Origin: Podospora comata
Lineage: Eukaryota > Ascomycota > Sordariomycetes > Sordariales > Podosporaceae
Length of the DNA: 64,000 nucleotides
Direction of reading: 5' to 3'
Assembly (NCBI GenBank): GCA_017354895.1
Contig: CP071493.1
Coordinates: 5,766,001-5,830,000, forward strand
Made by a program: the position numbers and the translations under genes. The first letter of the stretch is position 1; each line of letters opens with the position of its first letter. Below the pieces are notes generated by a model. That model made no database searches, was not told where the DNA came from, and saw nothing but the letters and a program-made list of their open reading frames with translations. Below are positions 1-10,830 of this stretch, piece by piece.

Positions 1-2
1 CT

Positions 3-857
3 CCCGTGAGCAGGCGGAACAGTAGGGATTCTGTTTCGACAGTAGATACCTTCGCTACTGCCGAAGAGGCTAGGTCACGCAAGTCACCGGTCACACCAGA
101 AATGGGCTATGGCTCGGATGGCACGTTTCCCGGCTTCTCTAGGATATCTATATCCCCAGATCGCAACAGAAGTCGATCTGTCAATTCTGTTAGGACAAAA
201 AAATCATCATTCAGCGCCGGGAGTTCTCACCATGCCTCGGGATCTGGGGCAACCCATCCGCATATGGCTGGGGATAGCGACGCTTCCATTTCATCGATAC
301 CAGAGGAGGGTTCGGAGGGAGGCGCACATCAAACTCCACGGCAACCGATTCTCAGGAGGCCCACGTCTGTTTCCGCATTCTCATCTCTCCATCGACCATC
401 CGTAGCATCACTTGACTCTCAAGGGACCAACAGGAGCTTTCCACTAGTTCCCAGCAGCAAAACAAAACGAGCCAGCAGCAGTGGCATGCTTACACCCAGT
501 GACTCACCCGATCACGAACTCAAAAGTCTTTCTGAGAGTTTGATGAGCGAGACGGCCAGCGTCTATGAGCAAGCGAAAGCCGGTGGCGAATCCAGCATCG
601 GTCCCAGGGTGAGGGCTGCCAGTGCAGCTAGCACCTTCACCGCTGGAGGCCTTGGCCCGCCTAGGGAAAAGGCCAAGCCGCTGCAGGAGCTGCTCAGGGA
701 GGATAAGTTCCTCGTGGAGAGGCTTGTGGCAAACTTGGGCAAGTGTGTGCTGGGTCTGACGGAGAATGGGAGGGCGAGCATGGAGAGCAGGCAATTCAGG
801 CGGAGGATTGAGGCTGCGAACCGGATATTGGAAGGGTTGGGGGAGCCACCCGAGTGA
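3..857 (+). CDS. C-terminal part of an unidentified serine-rich protein (5' end outside window)
   Basis: The reading frame is open to the left edge, so this is the last part (about 284 codons) of a larger gene; the true start or an upstream splice site lies outside. The first about 200 residues are low-complexity Ser/Arg/Pro-rich and probably disordered, with many SP and TP sites. The only ordered-looking part is the final about 60 residues, from KPLQELLREDKFLVERL to the stop, an amphipathic helical segment rich in Leu, Arg and Glu. That suggests a conserved C-terminal tail of a signalling or cytoskeletal scaffold, but I do not recognise the family and give no function. The stop TGA at 855-857 is followed by AT-rich 3' flank. 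Codon use (G/C third positions) is like the neighbouring real genes. Confidence 0.7.
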   Translation, partial: PVSRRNSRDSVSTVDTFATAEEARSRKSPVTPEMGYGSDGTFPGFSRISISPDRNRSRSVNSVRTKKSSFSAGSSHHASGSGATHPHMAGDSDASISSIPEEGSEGGAHQTPRQPILRRPTSVSAFSSLHRPSVASLDSQGTNRSFPLVPSSKTKRASSSGMLTPSDSPDHELKSLSESLMSETASVYEQAKAGGESSIGPRVRAASAASTFTAGGLGPPREKAKPLQELLREDKFLVERLVANLGKCVLGLTENGRASMESRQFRRRIEAANRILEGLGEPPE

Positions 858-2088
858 AGAGAATGGTGTCTCATGATGAGCACGACATTGCATTCATCAT
901 TACTTGACACACGAGCATCTGGCATATTCTGGAAACGCTGTTTGAATGGGTGGCTCGCTCAACTCTGTCACCATAGCCCGGCGATGCTGGTCGCTTCGGT
1001 GGCACTGTGTTGTTGTGTGAGTGTGTATGGCATGGCATGGCATGGCATGGCATTGGCATCGCTTTGCGTCGGGACGACGAACGACAAATGAAACATGAAC
1101 GGACGAAACGGACGTACTTGAAAAGTTCTATATACACAAAAGCGGATGGGTTTTATTGGTGGTGGTGGGATCATTATCTGGGGGGGGAGAGGGAAGGTGT
1201 GACGAGAGGTTGTGTTGTTGTGTTGCGATATCACTTTTTAATGCTTAATGGAAAAGCATACAGCGGATTCTTCTTTTTTTTCTCTTCACTTCGATATAAG
1301 GATGTGGTGGGTGGTGGGTGATTCTGCCCTCACCCCTGATAGCTTGTGAGACTTGGTGTCTGAAGATTATCATTTCTTTCTTTTGTTTGTTGCTGTTGTT
1401 TGTGGTGGCGGATATTCTTGTACATGGTATTTTAAGAAGATGTTGGTTTCGATACCCCTTTTTTCTTCTTGTCTTTTTGTGTTGACGTTTAGAAATATGA
1501 TAGGTTAGCGTATAAAGATTACTTTTTGACGTGGAGGTATAGTTTCAATAAGAGATAGGATATGGGATTGTGCTGTAACATATGGTGTAAAAGAAAAATA
1601 AATGAAAAATCGAGAAATCGAAAAAAGAATAAAAAAAAAACCAAAGGCACGCAAGATAAGCTCGACAGTGGCCCTGCCTAGTTCGAAAAGACCAAAAAGC
1701 AAAGATTTAATTGAGTTGTATTCTTTTTATGTACCTAGCTAGGTGGTGATGCCTCATGTCTCACTTGGCTGTGGAGAGAATGGAGGTAATGGGAAAACAG
1801 GCGACTTTTTCAGCTGAGTAACTCTTCATTCAAGCCAAAGAGAAACGACATGTTCTGAGAAAGAAGAAACAACACAGTGGTTTGATGCGTTTTCCATTTT
1901 ACTCTATGAATCTTTGACGACCACTGATGATGCGGTCTTCTATAACATCACAGGACTCCCGGTCGTCCCCCTTTTACAAACTTTCCTTACACTCACAACT
2001 TTTCGATACGCATAGTTTCTTGCTCACGATCAAAACAGAGAAAACACCAAAACAAAAACAAAACAAATCCTCACAGATAGCGGGGAAT
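858..2088. other. Convergent intergenic region with a pentanucleotide repeat
   Basis: This is the 3' flank shared by the partial + gene on the left and MTD1 on the right. It holds the five-unit ATGGC repeat at 1027-1053, T-rich and A-rich runs, and the perfect 12-bp palindrome acctagctaggt at 1732-1743. The open frames here are short, overlap on both strands and lack protein-like composition. I see no gene or RNA in it. Confidence 0.5.
1027..1053. repeat. ATGGC pentanucleotide tandem repeat, five units
   Basis: Five perfect head-to-tail copies of ATGGC plus a partial unit lie about 170 bp past the stop of the left-edge gene, probably in its 3' UTR. The period of five in non-coding DNA fits replication slippage. 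Confidence 0.85.
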
Positions 2089-3201
2089 CTAGTCATCCTT
2101 GAAAGCCCCCTCCCTCGCCTTTTGCGCATCATCACTCGTCCCCTCCTGCCGTGGGCTGTTGGCGATAAGCCGCTACACATCACCACCGTCAGTCCATACA
2201 AGCTACCAAAACCAAAGGGGTTAAAGGGGTCTACTTACCACCAAATTCCTCAACAACACCGCAATAGTAACCTTGCCAATGCTCGGCACATAAATACTAG
2301 CCTTCTCCTTCACCGCCGGCCCGTCAAAGTTCCTGAAGCTGCTAAAGTTGATGCAGACCACGCCTTCTCTCAGCAACTCGGTCGGCACCTTGAACTTTTC
2401 AGTCGGGACGCCACCAATGACTACATCCGACAGAGGCAAGACGTCGTTGAGAGTGAGGTCGGGCTTGTCGACGACTTGGTGGCGCAGCGCCTTGATGCCG
2501 GACCCGCGGGTGAAGAGCTGGACGCCGGTGATGTCGACCGAGTAGACTGTCGCGCCGTCGTTGGCCAGCAGGGCGGCGAGGGGGCGGCCGTTGACTTCGC
2601 TGCGGTTGATTACCGTGATTGTCTTTCCGTAGAGGCGGTTTCCATAGGCGAGGATGGGGTTGTAGATTTGGAGGTGTTCCAACGCTTTGACAATCGCCAA
2701 TGGGGTGCAAGGGAGGATGGACTTTTTGAGATTGGCAGGGGGGTCGAGGAAGCGAACGTTGTGGTACATGTTGAAGAGGTGGGTGTGGCAGAGACCTTCA
2801 ACATCCTTGGCGAGGGAGACAGTCTCCTGGATGTAGCGGTCCTGATGGCCTTGGTTGGCGGGCCAGATGGGGTAGTAGACGAGGATACCGTCGACTTCGG
2901 GGTCGTTGTTGGCGGCGATGATGGCCTCCTCGAGAGACTCCTTGTCTACCTTTACCAGGTTGAACGAGAAGCCTTGTTCTTCGCAGGTCTTTTTGGACCA
3001 TTCGGCGTACTGGTAGGCGTGGGGGTCGTCATTGGCGAGGAAGGCGGACAGGGTTGGGCGGCGCGGGAGTTGGATGGCCGAGAGGGTGGATTGGACTTCG
3101 GCGAGCATCTTTTTGGCGATGGTGTCGGCGAGGATCACTTTGCAGGTTTTGGGGGGTTCGGAAGGGGCCCCCTGGGGGACGGCGGCCTTGGTGGAAGCCA
3201 T
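2089..3201 (-). CDS. MTD1: NAD-dependent 5,10-methylenetetrahydrofolate dehydrogenase (MTD1 type), 348 aa
   Basis: Cytosolic one-carbon enzyme that oxidises 5,10-methylene-THF to 5,10-methenyl-THF with NAD+, supplying formyl units for purine synthesis. I read two exons, complement(join(2089..2172,2239..3201)). The donor gtaagt follows residue 321 and the acceptor tgtgtag ends at 2173, giving a 66-nt intron. The 28-codon last exon (RLIAN...FKDD, stop) restores a natural tail, and the total is close to yeast Mtd1p (320 aa). Family landmarks are KDVEG (132-136), SILPCTPLAI (161-170), the Rossmann segment YGKTITVINRSEVNGRPLA (191-209) and PSIGKVTIAVLLRN (306-319). It resembles the monofunctional Mtd1 group rather than the bifunctional FolD group. 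Start chosen at the first ATG of the conserved frame. The divergent neighbour is the acetate-type transporter, 1 kb upstream. Confidence 0.93.
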
Positions 3202-4237
3202 GATCGTGTGAAGGTTCGGTGATCTGGACAGAAGGGTTAGTCGGGGTTGTCACTTTGGTGAGAAATTGGGCCTGTCAAGGGGATGTGAAGCTATTAAGAT
3301 CCCAATGATATCAAACGAGGGGCAGTGGCCGTAGAGGTGCCAGGTCGCGCATCGTGAATCCGTACCCCGCGATGCCCCACTACGAGGAAGCAATGATTTG
3401 CGATTGAGCTTGAAGAAAGCGCAAGGGATTTGTGAAATCGCAAAGACTCACCTTGTTGTGATATGGCCTCGATATGGGTATGAGAGAGGTTTGATCCCTG
3501 ACTCACTGAGAGTGGCAGAATAACCGGCGGTTGTCGGAAGCGATCACCATGGATCTGTCTTTTTCCATACCGTTTCACTCTCAACTCAACTTGTCAAAAA
3601 ATTTCACACTCTTGGATACGCCTAGAGTTTTGGCGTACCGAAAATCGCAGTATGGGCCCCACCGTTTCCTGTAAGGCTAAAAAACCCATGCGCGCCTGTC
3701 ATAGACGAGGGGTCCCTTGCCGATGTCGAGACGTTGCAGCATTGCGTAAAGTCCTAGTGTAAGAATATCGAGAGTAATTCACGCAATGCCTGTGGGCATT
3801 CTGAAGGGAACCGACACTTTCCGAGGCCACCCGGTTCCTACCGGTGATGATCTACTTCCAGTAAATGCTTCTCGAGTCCGGATCCCTTCCACTTCCTGAG
3901 CAAGGGCCAATGGTGAGCAAGTCTGTGGGAGAAACGTGGTGGATATGTTCTGGACGGCACCGTCGGAGATAAGGTCAGCAACGTACCCTAGGCCAGCGTA
4001 TCCAGAACCACAGGCATGAGGACCCTTCTGTGGAGAGATTCGCGAGACGGCTATGGTATTGGAGCGAAATGGATGAAGGGAACAAGAAGGGGGAGGTGAT
4101 GAGACGCTCGAGGTTATAAACAGTCGTGTCTTCCCGCCTGCCACTCTCATCTCTGTGTCTTCACTTCATCAGCCTCTCTCTCCGTCAGCGTTCTTGTCTT
4201 ACCGGCCTTCTAATAACTAATTCTCACCACTTTCACA
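3202..4237. promoter_or_regulatory. Divergent promoter region of MTD1 and the GPR1/FUN34 transporter
   Basis: About 1 kb separates the two start codons, which point away from each other, so both promoters must lie here. The 60-70 bases before the transporter ATG are pyrimidine-rich, as is usual for fungal transcription starts and leaders. I could not assign a TATA box or a named factor site. The open frames inside (for example 3779-4150, minus) have no family features. Confidence 0.5.
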
Positions 4238-5102
4238 ATGGGTTACGACTCCGATTCCGAGAAGCTGGCGCAAATCATCGCCCGGACCCAGATTCAGCCA
4301 AGAAAGAAGAATTGGGGCAACCCAGCACCACTGTTCGTGATCCAAGAAAACGGCTTCAAAGATCCCAAAAGACCTAGTCTTGGCTAACTTAACCTTAAAT
4401 CTCAGTGCCTTGGCAGGGCTAGTCTTAACATTGACGCCGTTGTCCTGTCAGTTGATGGGATGGAGAGGATCTGATCCCAATGGGTTTGCCAACAACGGCG
4501 CCCATTTCTTCTGCGGTGGTCTGCTCTTGTTCCTCGGCGGTCTTCTCGAGTTCTTCCTCGCTCACACCTTCGCCTTCGTCGTGTACTGCGCATATGGTAC
4601 GTTTTTTCGGCAATCCACCACAAAGTGGAATGCAATGTTGGATCTAACGAAAACGCTAGGCGGTTTCTTCTTCGCCCTCGGCGCGACACTCACCCCTGGC
4701 TTCGGCGCGGAGACCCCGTATATGAAGTCGGGCGTCCTCGGAGCCGAGTTTTACGCCAGCTTCGGCTTCTTCTACCTCTTCGTCGGTCTCCTGTCGTTCG
4801 TATTCCTCATCTGCTCGTTGAGGACGAACCTCTGTCTCGTCATTCTGTTCCTCGCCTATACGGTTGCCTTCCCTCTACTCGCCGCTGCCGAGTGGGCCCA
4901 TGCCGAGGATCGACTGGCTCTTGCTCACAGACTGACTGTCGGCGGCGGTGCTGCTTGCTTTGTCGTCAGCGCTTGCAGTTGGTGGGCCATGATCGGGGGG
5001 TTACTGCAATCGGTTGACTGGCCCTTTGACCTTCCCATGGGAGATTTGAGCCATATCATCCCTGCCGCGAGGAAGGAGATGGACGTGGAGAGGCTGGAAT
5101 GA
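4238..5102 (+). CDS. GPR1/FUN34/yaaH family membrane protein (acetate-type transporter), 242 aa
   Basis: Predicted six-helix plasma-membrane protein of the family that includes yeast Ady2/Ato and Aspergillus AcpA, which move acetate and small monocarboxylates or relate to ammonium export. Three exons join in frame: 4238..4332, 4406..4596, 4660..5102. Intron 1 has the branch site gctaac just before ctcag; intron 2 (63 nt) has ctaac and ends in gctag. The family entry motif NPAPL is at residues 28-32, and the segment around TFAFVVYCAYGGFFFALG appears only after intron 2 is removed. The helices are hydrophobic and regularly spaced; the tail is short and acidic. The first helix (LALAGLVLTLTPLSCQL) departs from the usual GLCAFALTTF pattern, so the substrate may differ. 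Intron 2 is a multiple of three without stops, so retention would add 21 residues within a membrane segment. Confidence 0.88.
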
Positions 5103-5680
5103 GGTGGATGGAGTTACAAAATGCTTAATTTAATGCCAAGTGCGGAGGGATGGAGTAAAATGTATTGTATTTTAGGAGGAGGTGTATTGTAATACTGTGG
5201 AAATAAAGTGATACCCAATCAACCAGAGCCGCCGGAATGCATCGGCTTTTTACTGCCCCTCCTACCCGTTGAGGTTTAGCAAAATTCAACTGCCAAGATA
5301 GCGTCATAACTCTCGGTTCACCGCCCGTGCCCGTGGGTTTTACTGCCGCGGGGCAACGTGGGGCAGAGGGCGATAACGGCGTTGCTTGATGGGAGCAGCC
5401 AACGTGCTTGGAAATGCGCATTGGTGGGCGAATCATTCGAAGGATATTCATGATATAGGCCATCCCAATTCAATACCAAACCTGAAAGCACTCAGTTCCT
5501 ATCAACGCTCACGGTCATTCTGTTAAGCTGTGCTTAAACACTCTCGTCAGCCCAAAAAACTTTGTCCAACATCAGCACTCGGAGCTTGGGCCATATCAAC
5601 ATTGAAGGCCGAAGCGGTGATTCCTAGAGAGCTTCCCAGGGCCTGGAGTTACTGTTCTGACAGAGAATTGCATTTCCAAA
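5103..5680. other. Intergenic region before MMS19
   Basis: This 578-bp stretch contains the transporter 3' flank and the MMS19 promoter and leader. No conserved gene or RNA is visible. A short open frame starting at 5530 overlaps the MMS19 start in another frame and looks like chance. Confidence 0.4.
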
Positions 5681-8600
5681 ATGGCACAATTCAAGCAGTG
5701 GGCACTGGAATATGTGCTTGCTGACGATGAGCCTGTGCAGTTACAACTCACCAAGAAAGCCGCCAAGGGTAAGAGGCACAGTACACGACTTCCCTATGTT
5801 CATCTTGGCTAATGGTACATTCAGAGATTGAGGATTCCCGAGCAAGCAGCACCGTTGTGGGAAACTGGGCCGCCTCTGTTCACCAATGGATGACCTTGAC
5901 GCATTCCAACGACGATGACCAAATGGAAGATGAAGATGAAAGGGTAAATGGTGATATTGTTTCCAGAGCGAAAGGTAACGTTGTATGTCTGATACCGACG
6001 TTGACCTTAACTAACATTTTGTTCTATAGCTCTGGGTTTTCTCGCCGGCACCTTGGAGGCGCTCGACAAAACTATTCTTAGACCCGATCAAGGTTTGACT
6101 ATCTTAGGTGACTCAACAGGCACAGCCATTAACGATGTTTAATAGTCCAGCGGTTGATCGGCTTCTTCGGTGCCATGTTTTCCTACGATCACAAAGCAGG
6201 CATTACAGCGTCTGCGAAAGCCCTACGACAGCTGTATTCCATGAAGAACTTCAAGCCAGAGATGGGGATCAAGGTCTTGGAAGATGTCTCCAAGCTGAAG
6301 GAAGATTTCCGGCTACAGACTGCCGTTACCAGACTTGAGCTTTATGAGTTGTTCCTCAGCTTGGTGGAAGACCCAGCAGTCAGCAGCGAACTTCAACACA
6401 AGTACGGCTCTTCATGCGGCTTTGCCCTTGATCTCCTCCAGCTCTGCTCGAGTGAGCGAGACCCAAGAAACCTTATGATCTGGTTCAAAATCATCAGACG
6501 ACTCCTCACCGAATTCTCACCATCACCCGAGGTCACCGAAGAGATTTTCAAAGCCTTCTCTGCCTACTTCCCCATTTCTTTGCGGAGCTCGGCCACCCCA
6601 ATAGGAATCACAGCCGAGGACCTCAAGGAGGCGGTGCGGAACTGTTTTTCATCGCATCAACGTGTTGCCCCTTTTGCCTTTCCATTTCTCATGCAGAAGC
6701 TTGATCAAGGGGATGCAGTCACGGTGGCTGTCAAGGTATGCTGAAAATGCTCCTGAGTTCCGAAAGTATAGCTCGCTAACTCGGTTAGGTCGACATTCTG
6801 AGAACCATCAAGGCGTGTATCGAAGAGTACGAAAACCCGCAGGCTAGCGTTGTCCCATACATCAAAAAGATCTGGGGGTCCCTGAAATACGAAGTACGAA
6901 ACGGGGAGGTAAAGGAGAGCATCGACGCCACCATCGAAGTGCTCCGTGCTATTGCCAGAAAGCTCGATGGCTCGAAAACTCACAAGCATGAAGTCACCCT
7001 GTTGAAGAACTACATCGACCTGGTGTTTGGAGACTGCAAAGATGACCTTTCCAATCCGACCTACACGAAACAAGCAGGTCTTCTGTTATTGACGGTTGTC
7101 ACCGCAAGCATCAAGGCTTATGTGTTTTACAATGCTAGCTTCATCGATATCATCCGCCAAAATCTTCGACAACCAAAATCTCCAACTCATACCCGAGACC
7201 TTCTGCTACTTGTGAACTCTATTCTCAAGACACGGATAGAGCTCTTTAAGAACCGGAAAGTTGGACATCCCGATGATGAGGAGCAATTACGTTCCGAGCC
7301 ACGCACCCACCTCGTTAGCCTCTTCCACGATGTCTACCTACCAATATGGACTGGCAAGGCCAGTGAATCTGATTCCAAAGAGAGCGATGTCCTGAAACAA
7401 GTCGCTCTTGGTCTTGGCTTGCTTGTCAGCCAGCAAGCTTTGGATACGAAGGGCGAGGTGTCACTCCTCTGCTCCGGGGCTATCTGTTTTGAGATCTGCA
7501 ACCTTCTCACTGTCACACTTGTGAAGCCTTTGACCCTGAGTTCCAATGACAATCAGAGCCAGGATGCGACGCTGGAAGATGACGTTGTGCTTGCTCTGCG
7601 CACAATCGTCATGAGTTACACAGATGGCTATGGGCATATTCTCAAGCCAGCCAGAAAGGAAATCCAGAAGCGCGACTGGACTGGTCCTTCTGAGTATTCG
7701 CTGGAGGCTCTGAAGATTCTGCTTTCTCGACTGGCGTTCATCGGGTGCTCAGAGATTCCGACCCAGGTCAAGTCTGACACGGAGCCGGAACACCCATACA
7801 GCCCGCTGCGGCACTATGACGCGTGGCTGCGGACGCTAGTATACCTCTTCCCACTGTCGGCTCAGTCCCTTACTGCCAACTCGTACATTATATCGTCTCT
7901 TCATGCGTCGGTCATATGGTTCCGTGACGCCTGTGAAGCAAGGTACGGGACTGGTGCACTGGCCCAGTATTCAAATAGCGACAAGAACTGGCTTGCGGAA
8001 TTTGAGCAGCTTCCAGGTACATTCTTCAGTCAGGCGGAGGGTCAATCTATACTGCCAGACGAAGTTGCTTCAAGCTTTGGCGAGGATGACCCCGAGACGT
8101 ATCTCCAGTTCCTGCGACTCAGCTTGTTCATCGTGAGGGGATTTTACAAGGGTGCCAATAGTGAAGCACCATGGTCAGAGCAAACGCTTGTTCAGCTTGC
8201 TCAGACGGCTGCCTTGGTTGTGCGAAGCCTCGATGAAAAGTTGCAGGTGTCTTGCAATCTGGCCCGCGAGGCATTCAGCTTGTTCAAGACCTCCGAGGAC
8301 AAGCCCTGCGCTAGCCCATTGAGTGGGTTACTCACAGTTGGTATCCTTCAGGGACTTCACCCGGGTGCTATGACTGAGCTGGTGAGTTTCATGCTCTAAA
8401 TCACCGTTCCCAAACCAAACTGACAACAACATTTGTAGTATCAACCCGGAGGTGTAGCAGAGAAGTTTATCTGCGATACATCCGACCTTGGCTCCTCGCC
8501 GCGAGCAAGCGATATCAAGGCTGCCGTTGGAGCCATCTATTCCAACAAGTACCCAGCTGGACCTGCTGCATCTGAGGAATACCAGACCTTGAAGCGTGGT

Positions 8601-9437
8601 TTGGAATTCTGGACGAACTACATCAAGAACGCCGTCAGATCATCAGACATCGACTCTGGCAGCTTCCACTCCTTCACCAACGTTGCTATGCACACCGTTG
8701 CCGGGGCCGTGGCCCGTCAAGAGAAATTCGTCCTTGACCTCATCCCTATCCTCCACGAGGCGGCTGCTAGCCCCAGCCCCAAGGGGGAAATCGTCGCTCG
8801 TTCCATGGGCATCCTAGTCCAACCCAACAGCGAAGTTTTGAACAAGGAGAGCCACGCGAACATCAAGCGGTTCTACAAGCAATGGGCTTACAACTTCCTC
8901 GTCCGCCCATTATACGACCTTGCCCGCCCAGGTAGCGACAAGGACCCCAAAGCCACAGCCCGTTACTCCATAATGATTCTCTCAGTGGTCAAGAACTGTC
9001 CTTTTACCGTCTACCAGGACGATCTCGAGTCTCTGCTGCGTCTCCTTGTCACCGCACTGAGCAACAAGAATGACGACAGTGTCCTCTCCGAGGAGGCCGC
9101 GCAGGCGCAGGTGATTGCCGCTTTGGAAATCCTGGTTGATATCCTGGCCAACGAGCCAAGCGCTCTCAAGGGTTTCTTGAAGGAGATCATCAGTGGGACG
9201 ACCAAGGTGTACCAGGAATCAACCACTTCGAACAAGACGCTCCACAAGACTCTGACGACCTGCCGGAAGTTGTCACTGCAGGTGCTCGGCGCGCTCCCAA
9301 AGACGTTTGAGGAGCGCTATCTCCTTTCTTTCTCGCGCCCAACACAGCGCATGCTGGCTTCGGCGTGTGGCGACCCTGTGAGAAAGGTGCGTGAGGCTGC
9401 GCGGTCAGCCAGGGCTAACTGGGCGAAGGTTGTTTAG
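5681..9437 (+). CDS. MMS19: MMS19/Met18-like HEAT-repeat protein, 1160 aa
   Basis: Scaffold of the cytosolic iron-sulfur targeting (CIA) complex. It hands Fe-S clusters to nuclear targets such as XPD/Rad3, polymerases and helicases, and so affects nucleotide excision repair and transcription. Six exons join without breaking frame: 5681..5768, 5825..5974, 6030..6092, 6146..6735, 6789..8381, 8439..9437. The N-terminus MAQFKQWALEYVLADDEP matches the family opening. The fourth exon begins the conserved VQRLIGFFGAMFSYDHKAG block, and the whole chain is leucine-rich paired helices typical of HEAT repeats. The last repeat (MLASACGDPVRKVREAARSARANW) is the usual C-terminal repeat that binds other CIA members. 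Intron-exon phases are 1,1,1,0,0. The gene converges on SPC2 with only 245 bp between the stops, so the 3' UTRs may overlap. Confidence 0.92.
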
Positions 9438-9682
9438 GGGTAGGGTATCAGATTTGCAGGTAGATAGAACCCATCTGATCCAATGAGCAGCAAAGCAATT
9501 TGAACCATGGGTATCTCTGTTGACTTTTTGCCGTCCACCAAAGGACACCTTCCCCATACATAGATAAACGAATCAATTAGCCAGAAACTCGCTGTAGCCC
9601 CCCCTGTAACCGCCAATACCATTTTCTGTACAAACAGTTTTTGCACAACAAACCCGGTTAATCATTCCCGATCCTCGAACGA

Positions 9683-10450
9683 CTAGTTCTTCCTCCTCTT
9701 TCCCCCCTTCTTCGCCTCAGCCGCCTCCGTCCCCGTCGCCGTCTCGGCCGCAGACCCAACACTAACCCCCTCACCACTCAACATAGCCAACATCTCAGGA
9801 GTATATACCGCCGACGGCCCTGCCTCCCCACCCTCAACCTTTGCAGCATTCGCCCTCTTGGTATCAACCCTCCCAATAACATCCACCCCCTGCGCCAACA
9901 CAGTCTGCAACGGTGCCGCAACAAACCTCCCCGCGGCATCAAACCACTCGGTAAAACTCCTGCTAATCTTCAACGTCTTCCTCTCCCCTGTCTTCCCATC
10001 CTTGACCTCAATCGTCATGTGATAGACTGGTACATTCTTTTTTGTCTCGGTCGAAATCCGGATCTTGTCACCTTTTGGGGAGGTGCCCTGGTAGATTGTG
10101 CCCTTTTCGACATAGAAGATCCAGAAGGTGAGGAGTCCGTTGAGGATGGTGTAGAGGGCGACGGCGAAGGCGGTGTAAGTTTTTGTGGACTCGAAGCCGA
10201 AGTTGTAGTCCCAGGCGAAGCAGGCGGCGGAGAGGGCGAACGCGGAGAAGCCGAGGGCGAGGCGGACGTCGGTGAGGAGGTGGGAGGGGGTGAAGGAGAG
10301 GGAGGTGAGGTAGTTGGGGATGGCGTCGTCGGTGGTGTTTTTGAGGTCTGGAATAAGTGGGATTAGAGGCTGGACTTGGAGAGGGGGGTGGTGAAGGAGG
10401 GGGAGCTTACCTGCTATGTTGTAGACCGTGATCTTTTCTTGGGTGGCCAT
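9683..10450 (-). CDS. SPC2: Signal peptidase complex subunit 2 (SPC2/SPC25), 234 aa
   Basis: Accessory ER-membrane subunit of signal peptidase that links the catalytic core to the translocon side. CDS complement(join(9683..10347,10411..10450)); the 63-nt intron (gtaagc...ttccag) separates residue 13 from the rest and joins as KITVYNIADLKNTTDDAIPNYL, the family's N-terminal signature. Two transmembrane helices follow, at about residues 41-61 and 72-94, forming the SPC25 hairpin with both ends in the cytosol. The tail is Ala/Glu-rich and ends in a basic KKGGKRRKN. The intron is a multiple of three with no stop, so an unspliced message would still read through, with 21 extra residues. The gene lies head to head with EMC3, another ER-membrane protein, 380 bp away. 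Confidence 0.9.
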   Translation of the reverse strand: MATQEKITVYNIAGKLPLLHHPPLQVQPLIPLIPDLKNTTDDAIPNYLTSLSFTPSHLLTDVRLALGFSAFALSAACFAWDYNFGFESTKTYTAFAVALYTILNGLLTFWIFYVEKGTIYQGTSPKGDKIRISTETKKNVPVYHMTIEVKDGKTGERKTLKISRSFTEWFDAAGRFVAAPLQTVLAQGVDVIGRVDTKRANAAKVEGGEAGPSAVYTPEMLAMLSGEGVSVGSAAETATGTEAAEAKKGGKRRKN

Positions 10451-10830
10451 GATGGCAAGTTATTTGAGCAAATGAATTTGAAACGAAAGACAATCCCAGA
10501 TACTGTTATATTCAAAGCCAGAACAGAGCTTCCTGCGAAGAATCGGTTGTAAACCTCTCGATCGTTGGCTTCAAAGTTCCTAGACAAACACCTGTCGCGA
10601 AACGGAAAGGCCACCTCTTTGGACGTCAGAAGTGGCCCGTGCTCCTCTACCCGTCTTTTTGGCAGGGTTCCTGCGCCGCGCGCACGAGCAACCCCTGTAA
10701 TCTTGGCATTCGATGGGAAGCTCCAGCGCAACGACGACATTGCATTGCTGCTGTCTTGAGCCCATCACCAGCCAAACACTTAACCCAATTCCACAACAAC
10801 ACTATCTCGCCCTGTGAAGAGACCACAACC
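10451..10830. promoter_or_regulatory. Shared divergent promoter of SPC2 and EMC3
   Basis: Only 380 bp lie between the two outward-facing start codons, so both core promoters and leaders fit inside one short region. It includes a GC-rich centre and no convincing open frame. Both products are ER-membrane proteins, so shared control is plausible, but I see no named binding site such as a UPR element that I would stand behind. Confidence 0.55.

Noticed and set aside
1927-3222. 431-codon + frame opposite MTD1
   Set aside because: It is a shadow of MTD1; the product is an odd Val/Gly/Asp-rich chain, while the minus strand encodes a known enzyme with proper splicing.
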